Of a stretch of DNA of 11,808 nt, positions 1 through 5,683 are shown piece by piece. The notes below the pieces were generated by a model. That model did no database searches. It was not told the DNA's origin and saw only the letters and a program-made list of their open reading frames with translations. Within the stretch, counting starts at the first letter, position 1. Every line of letters starts with the position of its first letter. Origin of the DNA: VGJW01 sp035285595 (GTDB taxonomy: Bacteria; Cyanobacteriota; Sericytochromatia; S15B-MN24; VGJW01). The position numbers and the translations under genes are program-made. The stretch lies in the NCBI GenBank assembly GCA_035285595.1, contig JAYKGV010000019.1:1-11808 (forward strand). The letters are read 5' to 3'.

Positions 1-167
1 TTCCCGAAACGCCGGGGACGGGACAGGAAGTAGTGCTTGCCGCCTGCGATGAGCCGCAGGGCCATCGCCGTCTTGTCGACGTAGTAGTGTCCATTCTCCC
101 GGATCTCGCGGAAGGTCTGGATCCCCAGCGGCAGCTTCTTGCGTTGTGTCGCGCCCATCCTCTTCAT
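1..167 (-). CDS. AAA-ATPase-like / PD-(D/E)XK nuclease-type protein, 5' end only
   Basis: This is the N-terminal 55 residues of a gene that runs off the left edge. After a short basic start it reads KLPLGIQTFREIRENGHYYVDKT, then a segment ending YFLSRPRRFG, where the window stops. The order LPLGIxxFxxIR, YYVDKT, FLSRPRRFGKS is the hallmark N-terminus of the AAA-ATPase-like family (PF09820) that is usually joined to a C-terminal DUF1703 PD-(D/E)XK nuclease-like domain. RPRRFG leads into the Walker A lysine/serine, which lie outside the window. The ATG at 167 is chosen over the ATG at 158 because AGGGGAG lies about 4 bases upstream of it. The role of the family is uncertain; members are often multicopy and associated with mobile or defence-like DNA. 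It is transcribed away from the glycosyltransferase. Confidence 0.85.
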   Translation of the reverse strand, partial: MKRMGATQRKKLPLGIQTFREIRENGHYYVDKTAMALRLIAGGKHYFLSRPRRFG

Positions 168-454
168 CTTACTCCCCTGGCAGCAGTCAGGTTCGGCCAT
201 CCGCCTCGGTACCTGGGCGCTGGCTGGCCCTCAGATGAACGCGCGCCCTCTGAGGGGTACCTGCCGTCACAACGACCCCTTACACGGGTCCGCGACAGGG
301 ACCGAACGCACCTTTGCATGACACGCTGTGATTGCGGGAACCATATCTTGCCTTGAGGGCACGGCGCTGCGCTTGGCCATGCGTCGCCCCCCCCGCGTGA
401 ACAGCATCGCGACGAGGCTTCAGGTAGACTCGATGCGCACGCTTAGCACACACG
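168..454. other. divergent intergenic region
   Basis: These 287 bases separate the divergent AAA-ATPase-like gene and the glycosyltransferase, so they should hold both promoters. I see no convincing -35/-10 pair and no conserved RNA. A run of eight C lies at 387-394. An ATG at 433 is out of frame with the glycosyltransferase and opens only a Pro/Arg-rich shadow frame. Confidence 0.4.
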
Positions 455-1684
455 ATGGCCCCCTTGCCCACCCTCACCCTCATCTCCGTCTCCGCTCCCT
501 ACGGCCCGCAGGAGGCCTTCGTCGTCCGCGAGTTCGCCGCCTTGCAGGAAGCAGGTGCCCACTTGCAAATCCTGCCTCTGCGCCCGAGCGGCCCCCTCTA
601 CCACGGCCGCGCAAGCCAGCTCGCCCCCGTGACGGAGGCCCTGCCGCTGCTGCACCCCCAGGCCTTACTCTCCGCCCTGTACTGGCTCCTGCAAAGGCCT
701 CTGTGCGTCGCCAGCACCCTTGGCATTTTGTTGGCGCAATCCCGCACGCCGCTCATCGCCATGAAGAACCTCGCCGTCCTCCCCAAGGCCTGCTGGATCG
801 CCACCCGCGCCCAACGGGCCGGCAGCACCCACCTGCACGCCCAGTGGGCCGGCACCACGACCACCGCCGCCTGGATCGCCAGCCGTCTCACCGACCTGCC
901 CTACAGCTTCACGGCCCACCGCTGGGATATTGGCGAGGACAACTTGCTGGCCACGAAGGTCCGCACCGCCGCCTTCGCTCGCACCAGCGACGGCGCAGGC
1001 GCCGTCGAATTGGCCGCCAAGGCAGGCCCCGGTGCCCCCACGCCTTGGCTGCTGCATCTGGGCGTCGACCTGCCACCCAGCCCCCCCACACGCCCGCTGC
1101 CGCCAGTCGGACAGCTGCGCGTGCTGGTCCCGGCGAACCTCGTGCCCAAAAAGGGACACGTGGTGCTCTTCGAGGCGCTGCGGGACCCGGCATTGCAAGG
1201 CCTCGACCTGCACGTCACGTGCGCCGGGGATGGCCCGCTGCGTGCGTCACTAGAGGAGGCTCTCCTAGAAAGAGGCCTGCAGGCCAGGGTCACGCTCGCT
1301 GGCATGTGGCCCCTCGAGCGCCTGCACGCGGAGATGGCCTCAGGGCGTTACGACGCGGTCGTGCTGCCCAGTATCGTCACGTCCGACGGCGAGACGGAAG
1401 GTACCCCCGTCTCGCTCGTGGAGGCTCTCGCCCATGGTATGCCGGTGCTCGCAAGCGGGATCGGCGGGATCCCCGAATTGCTGGAAGACGGCTGCGGCCT
1501 GCTCGTCCCGCCAGCTGACCCCGCTGCGCTCGCAGCCGGCTTGGCACGCCTCGCCCGAGATCCTGACGCCGCCCGGGCCATGGCTGAGGCCGGCCTCGCC
1601 CGTGTCTCGCGGGATTACGAGGTGGAAGCCGTCGCCCGGGCCCTGCTTGCGCGCATCGACCGACCCAGCAATCGCCCTGCCTGA
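455..1684 (+). CDS. GT4-family glycosyltransferase
   Basis: A 409-residue retaining glycosyltransferase with a GT-B fold, expected to act at the cytoplasmic face in surface polysaccharide or exopolysaccharide synthesis. The N-terminal Rossmann half starts TLISVSAPYGPQEAFVVREF and has the HAQWA acceptor-side segment at 128-132 and HLGVD at 201-205. The C-terminal donor-binding half contains VPKKGH (230-235, the phosphate-contacting lysines), CAGDGP (257-261) and the EX7E signature with Glu315 and Glu323 in EGTPVSLVEALAHGMPV, followed by GGIPELLEDG. The length and the closest motif style fit WcaL/colanic-acid-type GT4 enzymes, but donor and acceptor cannot be told. The start is the first ATG of the conserved fold. 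There is no clear Shine-Dalgarno site, so translation initiation is uncertain. No partner gene is adjacent on the same strand; the epimerase at the far right is a possible pathway relative. Confidence 0.93.
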   Translation: MAPLPTLTLISVSAPYGPQEAFVVREFAALQEAGAHLQILPLRPSGPLYHGRASQLAPVTEALPLLHPQALLSALYWLLQRPLCVASTLGILLAQSRTPLIAMKNLAVLPKACWIATRAQRAGSTHLHAQWAGTTTTAAWIASRLTDLPYSFTAHRWDIGEDNLLATKVRTAAFARTSDGAGAVELAAKAGPGAPTPWLLHLGVDLPPSPPTRPLPPVGQLRVLVPANLVPKKGHVVLFEALRDPALQGLDLHVTCAGDGPLRASLEEALLERGLQARVTLAGMWPLERLHAEMASGRYDAVVLPSIVTSDGETEGTPVSLVEALAHGMPVLASGIGGIPELLEDGCGLLVPPADPAALAAGLARLARDPDAARAMAEAGLARVSRDYEVEAVARALLARIDRPSNRPA

Positions 1685-1705
1685 CCGCAATCTCGAGCAG
1701 GCAGG
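1676..1705 (+). terminator. hairpin over the glycosyltransferase stop
   Basis: A perfect 8-bp inverted repeat, CCTGCCTG (1676-1683) and CAGGCAGG (1698-1705), spans the glycosyltransferase stop codon with a 14-base loop. No T-tract follows, so intrinsic termination is unproven; it could be a 3' end stabiliser or part of a Rho-dependent end. Confidence 0.25.
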
Positions 1706-1963
1706 ATGCACACCTCAACCGGCCACGCCATCAGAAACTCCGAGGCCAACTCCCGCCATCCGACGTAAAAGAGCAGTCCCAAGGCATCGTCAGGTGTCAC
1801 CTACGCCGAGCAAAGCCCGGACGGGCCCCCTGTTCTCGCCCGGATGACCAGAACCTAACCCTCACGATGCCGCTCGGTCGCACGATCACGACAGCCGAGG
1901 CATGGTCCCGACGCCCAGCCCTCCGCTGGGCCCACGAGAGGAAGCGTCCTACGCAGGCGCGCG
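1685..1963. other. convergent intergenic region
   Basis: These 279 bases lie between the ends of two convergent units. The only structures seen are the hairpin at the glycosyltransferase stop and a 7-bp stem, GCCCAGC (1913-1919) / GCTGGGC (1925-1931) with loop CCTCC, 33 bases past the stop of the small membrane protein gene. Neither has a T-tract. No supported gene. Confidence 0.4.
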
Positions 1964-2182
1964 TCAGGAAACTTTGTCTGACCGCTCGAGGCCCAGCAGA
2001 AACCCAGCCGTCGCTCCGACCACAGCGAACCACGGCGCCGACTCCCGCACCCCCTGCCACGCATCCGGTCCCATGGCAAACCACGAGGCCATCCAGCCAA
2101 AGGCCGCCCCGAAAGCCGCTCCCGCGACAGCACCTGCGGCCAGCCCCACCGGCACCCGCAACCAACCGTTCAGGCGTTCCAT
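1964..2182 (-). CDS. small double glycine-zipper membrane protein downstream of the rhodopsin
   Basis: A 72-residue protein with two predicted membrane helices, about residues 11-36 and 48-65, and a short polar tail (LERSDKVS). I do not recognise the family. Helix 1 has glycines at 13, 17, 21, 25 and 29, that is four consecutive GxxxG steps. Helix 2 has glycines at 56, 60 and 64, two more. Such zippers let helices pack tightly and are typical of oligomeric or pore-lining membrane segments. The ATG at 2182 has GGAGG 8 bases upstream, a strong site. A longer frame starting at 2314 is rejected because it would overlap the rhodopsin gene and read antisense-like Pro/Arg sequence. The gene follows the rhodopsin stop by 64 bases on the same strand, with a hairpin between them. 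It may be an accessory membrane protein or unrelated; the function is unknown. Confidence 0.7.
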   Translation of the reverse strand: MERLNGWLRVPVGLAAGAVAGAAFGAAFGWMASWFAMGPDAWQGVRESAPWFAVVGATAGFLLGLERSDKVS

Positions 2183-2211
2183 CTCGTCTCCCTCCAGAGG
2201 ATAAAGAGAGA

Positions 2212-2238
2212 CCGGGCCCCCGCAGCGCGGGGACCCGG
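2212..2238 (-). terminator. hairpin after the rhodopsin gene
   Basis: On the minus-strand transcript the arms CCGGGUCCCCGC and GCGGGGGCCCGG form a 12-bp stem with one G-U wobble and a GCU loop, followed by UCUCUCUUUA. The plus-strand version has a C-A mismatch at that pair, so the structure favours the leftward rhodopsin transcript. The U-tract is interrupted, so partial termination with read-through into the small membrane protein gene is plausible. Confidence 0.65.
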
Positions 2239-2246
2239 CCGCGACC

Positions 2247-3032
2247 TCAAGCCGCCTGCGGGGCGGCGTCGGGCGCGCTGCCATCAGCCTCCGACTTCGC
2301 GCGGGCAATGGCATAGATCAGCAGACCGTAGCCAGCCTTCGCCGCGACGTCCGCCAAGGCATAGCCGACCTGGATTCCCACGGTGGACGCCTGGGTGTCG
2401 ACGCCCAGCTGGGGCAGCAGGTAGGTGATGGGATAGACGCCCCAGGTCGCCAGCAGCAGCAGGCGAGTGTTACCGAGCAGCTTGCGCACGCGATCGGTCT
2501 GATCCTTGACGGCTTCACCCAGACGCGCCCAGAGGACGTACAGGATGTAGACAAAGGGAATGCTGCTCAGAGCGCCCCACACGCCGCGCACCATCATGTC
2601 CTTGTGTTCGATCTCGCCGGGGTACCCGAGTCCGATCATCAGCACGGCCGCAATCGCCAGATTGCGCAGCATGGGCCCACTCTCGGCACGCGCCAGCTGC
2701 AGCACCGCCACCAACTCCACCAGCAGCAGCGGAACGGTCAAGAGCCAGTCCACGTAACGGTAGGCGTCGTTGAAGGGCTTGCCGCTGGGCTGATAGGCCC
2801 CATCCACGAGCGTATAGGCCGCCTCGAAGCTGTCGAAGATCCGGAAGTAGTGATAGCAGGCGATGGCCACGACGAGAGCCGAAACGAGGAGAGCCGGACG
2901 ATACCGGATGCCGACCTGTTGCCTCCCCAGCACGAAGAACAGGAATGCCGCCCCCATCGATGCGATGGTGAAACTCAAGATGTTGTAGACCAGTGAAAAC
3001 TGGTCAGGTGTGAGGGTGGGTAAGGCGTTCAC
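2247..3032 (-). CDS. xanthorhodopsin/Gloeobacter rhodopsin-type light-driven proton pump
   Basis: A 261-residue seven-helix microbial rhodopsin that should move H+ out of the cell in light. Helix C reads YRYVDWLLTVPLLLVE: Arg92, Asp95 (Schiff-base counterion and proton acceptor), Thr99 and Glu106 (proton donor), the DTE motif of outward H+ pumps. Leu103 sits at the spectral tuning site and predicts green absorption. Helix B has His61 in YHYFRIFDSF, the partner of the acceptor in proteorhodopsin and xanthorhodopsin. Helix G has Asp228 and Lys232, the retinal-binding lysine. Helix E has Gly153 in VWGALSS where bacteriorhodopsin has Trp138; this small residue is what opens the carotenoid-antenna site in xanthorhodopsin and Gloeobacter rhodopsin. 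The overall sequence resembles Gloeobacter rhodopsin closely, including GYPGE and TWGVYPITYLLP. The start is GTG at 3032 with AGGAG 8-9 bases upstream. No retinal or carotenoid synthesis gene is in the window. Confidence 0.98.
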   Translation of the reverse strand: MNALPTLTPDQFSLVYNILSFTIASMGAAFLFFVLGRQQVGIRYRPALLVSALVVAIACYHYFRIFDSFEAAYTLVDGAYQPSGKPFNDAYRYVDWLLTVPLLLVELVAVLQLARAESGPMLRNLAIAAVLMIGLGYPGEIEHKDMMVRGVWGALSSIPFVYILYVLWARLGEAVKDQTDRVRKLLGNTRLLLLATWGVYPITYLLPQLGVDTQASTVGIQVGYALADVAAKAGYGLLIYAIARAKSEADGSAPDAAPQAA

Positions 3033-3074
3033 GGCTAAGTCTCCTGTCGTGCTTCAACGAGTCATACAAAATCT

Positions 3075-3103
3075 AGACAAACTCCTATGGTGAGGCCTGT
3101 CAA
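3075..3103 (-). promoter_or_regulatory. candidate rhodopsin promoter
   Basis: On the minus strand a perfect -35 hexamer TTGACA (3098-3103) lies in an unusually AT-rich stretch ahead of the rhodopsin. At 17-base spacing the -10 would be TTGTCT (3075-3080), a poor match; TAGATT a few bases further on matches better but at 22-base spacing. A second possible -35, TCGACA, overlaps the inverted repeat just upstream. The location is well supported; the exact start point is not. Confidence 0.4.
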
Positions 3104-3132
3104 GCAGTTATCTATAATTTTGCAAATCTGCT

Positions 3133-3151
3133 GTCGAGATTTCGTCTCGAC
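3133..3151. promoter_or_regulatory. inverted repeat upstream of the rhodopsin promoter
   Basis: A perfect 7-bp inverted repeat, GTCGAGA-TTTCG-TCTCGAC, lies about 100 bases upstream of the rhodopsin start and 30 bases upstream of its TTGACA. Size and position suit a transcription factor site. No cognate regulator is recognisable. Confidence 0.35.
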
Positions 3152-3780
3152 CACCGCCCGGATCTGGCCTCGCGTGCGACTGTCTGCTCGACCCTCGAGC
3201 GCCCCTTTCCCCTCACTTACCCCAGGCCCCACGCCAGACACGACTCCGCTGACCCACCACCGCTGAATCCATCGGATCGGCGAACATCCAGGAGAGCTCG
3301 CGACCTGACGTAGAGTGGACTGAGCAAGACCAGTGGGGGCCACGGCTTCCTCCTCGACAAGCCCTGTACATCCACCAAGGGAAAACCACGCGGTCCTCGC
3401 GTGCCCACACCCACGACACGCTCATCTGGTTCCGAACGACCCAATTGCGCAAGGCGAAGCAGACGGGTCCTCTCATCTCCCCGGCGAGCCCTGCGGGAAA
3501 TGGCACGGACCTGTGAACCGGTTCCCGCCCCGCTCATCAGCCTCGAGGCCTGCACGAGACCCTGCCCAGCGGGCCATCGTGCCGGGATCGTCTGCTTGCT
3601 CGGGTATGAAGACTGAATAGGGCTCATGACTGCAGGAAAGAACGAAACCGTCGGCGGGGGGTGCATGCCCCGGGCGCCCTTCGGCAGCCAAAGCCGGCAG
3701 GACCTAACGGACCCATGTCGCGCAAGGCCGAACGTACCGCGCTCACGCTGCTGTCTTCAGGCTCGACAAGGGTATTCCCG

Positions 3781-5664
3781 TTGAGCGAGGCTGCGGTCTT
3801 TCCGGACCAGGTGCTGTACCCGTCGCTGGCCGTGGTCTTGACCTTGGCCACCTCGCTGTGGGCGGGGGTGGGCAGTGTGGCTCTTGCCGCCCGCCTGCGG
3901 GTGCCCTTGGTCGTGGTCCTGTTGCTGGTGGGGGTGGCGCTGGGACCAGAGGGCCTCGGCTGGCTGCGCCCCTCCAGCTTGGGTCGCGAGGGACTGCGGT
4001 CACTGGTCTCGGTGGCGGTGGCCATCGTGGTCTTCGAAGGAGCGATGGCCATGGACTGGCGCCGCCTGAGACCGATGTGGGCGACACTTGTGGGCTTGCT
4101 CACCTTGACCCCCCTGCTGACGGCACTGGGTGCAGGCTGGGCCTGTCATGTCCTGATGGGGCTCGATGGACCCGTGGCAGCACTTTACGGCAGCATCGTC
4201 GCGGTGACTGGCCCTACGGTGGTCAATCCGATCTTGCGTCGGTTGCGCATCAATCCTTCTCTGAAGGTCGTCCTCGAGGCCGAGAGCGTCTTCGTGGATG
4301 CGGTGGGGGTCCTGCTGGCCGCTTCCGTGTTCAGCTTCATCACGTCAGCGGAGCCGCACTGGGAAGATGCGGTCGCGAGGCTCTTCCGCCACCTCTTGAC
4401 TGGCTTGTGCATAGGAGGAGGCGTCGCGATGGCCACGCTGGGCCTTCTGCGTTCCTCCAAGCGTCCCGCCGGAGCCGAAGTCCAGATGATGGTCCTTGCG
4501 ACGGCCCTGGGTGCCTACGCCCTGAGCGAGAGGGTGGCCCACGAATCCGGCATCGCGTCCGTTGCACTGGCCGGCCTGATTCTCGCAGGTTCGGAGTTTC
4601 CCGGAAAGCGTTCGGTCGCTGATTTCAAGCGCGGTCTGACCCTGATCTCGCTGGTCGTGGTGTTCTTGCTGCTGGCCTCGAGCCAGAGGCTGGACCTGTT
4701 GCTCTCGCTGGGGTGGGAAGCCTTGGCCGTGGTCGCTTTCCTGATGGTCGTCGTCCGTCCCTCTGCCGTGGCCGTGGCGACGATTGGCGCCGGATTCCGG
4801 TGGCCGGAGCGCCTGTTCATGGGCTGGCTGGGACCGCGTGGGATCGTCGCGGCCTCGCTCGCCTCCTACATGGCCATCGAGCTGGCCGCGTGGGGAGTGG
4901 ACGGCGGCGAGCAGTTACGAGGTCTCGTGTTCCTGACGGTCCTCGTCACCGTTACGGTCCAAGGGGGATTTGCCCCGATGATAGCCAGGAGGCTAGCACT
5001 GATGCCCCAACCTGTCCTCGTGATTGGCGGAGATCGCCTCGCGCGCTGGATTGCCCGTCACCTGCACCGCCAGGGGGAAGCGGTCGTCCTGCTCGAGCGC
5101 GACGAGTTGCTGGCGGAACCCGACGTCGAGGAAACCTTGCAACGCGAACGTGCGGACGTGGCCGACCCGGCCGTCCTCGCCCGCTGGCTGGCCTTGCGTC
5201 CGACGTGCCTCGTGGTCGCCACGCCAAGCGACAAGAGCAACCTGCACCTTGCCCAGCAAGCGAGGCAGGCGATGCCTCGGCTTCGGATCGTGGCCAGGCA
5301 GAGCAGCCCCCTCTATCGAGAGGCCTATGAGGCCCTGCGGCTCGAGGTCCTGGAGACGGACGAAGCTGCGGGACTGGCCTTGGCCGGCAAGGTAGCGAGG
5401 CCCAGCCTCATCGGCCTGCTGGCCTCCCCGCCCGCCGCTCAGGGCGTGCTGGAGCTGCAGCTCGGGCGCATGCACGAGGGCAAGCGTCTCAAGGAACTCG
5501 GGCTGCAACCCGAGGGGCTGGCCATCTTGATCCGACGCGGAGACAAGGTGATCGTGCCCGCAGGCGATACGGTGATGGCCGCAGGTGATCAGCTGACCTT
5601 GCTGGGCAAGCAGGCGGCCCTCGAGCAACTGCGTGGCCGTCTGGCGGACGCAGCCGGAGCTTGA
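3781..5664 (+). CDS. CPA1-type Na+(K+)/H+ antiporter with C-terminal RCK (TrkA-N/TrkA-C) domains
   Basis: A 627-residue inner-membrane antiporter exchanging a monovalent cation for H+. About 12 hydrophobic helices span residues 12-405, starting YPSLAVVLTLATSLWAG. Conserved points are GPTVVNP (144-150), EAESVFVDAVG (166-176) with the ion-binding Asp173, and GPRGIVAAS with Arg353. The canonical CPA1 pair Asn-Asp is Val-Asp here. Residues 411-530 form a TrkA-N/RCK nucleotide-binding fold starting PVLVIGGDRLARWIA, without a full GxGxxG. Residues 556-620 form a TrkA-C lobe (LKELGLQPEGLAIL to DQLTLLGK), so ligand gating is likely. The start is uncertain. I chose TTG at 3781 because AAGGG lies 8 bases upstream and the family normally begins just before helix 1. 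ATGs at 3715 and 3661 would add 22 or 40 residues of atypical sequence. The gene converges with the symporter, leaving 19 bases between the stops. Substrate Na+ versus K+ is not decidable. Confidence 0.93.
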   Translation: MSEAAVFPDQVLYPSLAVVLTLATSLWAGVGSVALAARLRVPLVVVLLLVGVALGPEGLGWLRPSSLGREGLRSLVSVAVAIVVFEGAMAMDWRRLRPMWATLVGLLTLTPLLTALGAGWACHVLMGLDGPVAALYGSIVAVTGPTVVNPILRRLRINPSLKVVLEAESVFVDAVGVLLAASVFSFITSAEPHWEDAVARLFRHLLTGLCIGGGVAMATLGLLRSSKRPAGAEVQMMVLATALGAYALSERVAHESGIASVALAGLILAGSEFPGKRSVADFKRGLTLISLVVVFLLLASSQRLDLLLSLGWEALAVVAFLMVVVRPSAVAVATIGAGFRWPERLFMGWLGPRGIVAASLASYMAIELAAWGVDGGEQLRGLVFLTVLVTVTVQGGFAPMIARRLALMPQPVLVIGGDRLARWIARHLHRQGEAVVLLERDELLAEPDVEETLQRERADVADPAVLARWLALRPTCLVVATPSDKSNLHLAQQARQAMPRLRIVARQSSPLYREAYEALRLEVLETDEAAGLALAGKVARPSLIGLLASPPAAQGVLELQLGRMHEGKRLKELGLQPEGLAILIRRGDKVIVPAGDTVMAAGDQLTLLGKQAALEQLRGRLADAAGA

Positions 5665-5683
5665 GGGGGACAGCTGCCCGGGT

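Larger units (their letters stand above)
3033..3780. other. long divergent intergenic region
   Basis: These 748 bases separate the divergent rhodopsin and antiporter genes. The first 120 bases hold the AT-rich rhodopsin control region. From about 3160 to 3660 the open frames on both strands are short, Arg/Pro/Ser-rich and match no family I know. A stop-free plus-strand frame at about 3253-3517 without an ATG reads amino-acid sequence of normal composition (for example RQALYIHQGKTTRSS), which could be a gene remnant, but I cannot name it. The last 120 bases could be an N-terminal extension of the antiporter if an upstream ATG is used. Confidence 0.45.

Noticed and set aside
328..1518. 396-residue plus-strand frame overlapping the glycosyltransferase
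   Set aside because: Extremely Arg/Pro/Ala-rich, overlaps a clear GT4 gene in another frame; a high-GC shadow.
1615..1800. 61-residue minus-strand frame with a hydrophobic start (DALGLLFYVGWRELASEFLMAW)
   Set aside because: Starts at GTG without a good ribosome site and overlaps the glycosyltransferase 3' end; looks protein-like only in part, so left unsupported.
1913..1931. GCCCAGC/GCTGGGC hairpin as the terminator of the small membrane protein gene
   Set aside because: Position is right but no T-tract on either strand; mentioned only as structure in the gap.
1867..2316. 149-residue plus-strand frame opposite the small membrane protein and rhodopsin end
   Set aside because: Pro/Arg/Thr-rich antisense shadow of the two supported minus-strand genes.
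3113..3118. Perfect TATAAT on the plus strand as a promoter for the antiporter
   Set aside because: No -35 at 16-18 bases, and the nearest gene start is more than 600 bases away; more likely part of the AT-rich rhodopsin control region.
3217..3666. 149-residue minus-strand frame in the long gap
   Set aside because: Low-complexity Arg/Ser/Pro composition, no domain, and no homologue known to me.
4993..5628. 211-residue minus-strand frame inside the antiporter gene
   Set aside because: Gln/Leu/Gly-rich antisense of the RCK domains; no ribosome site or family match.
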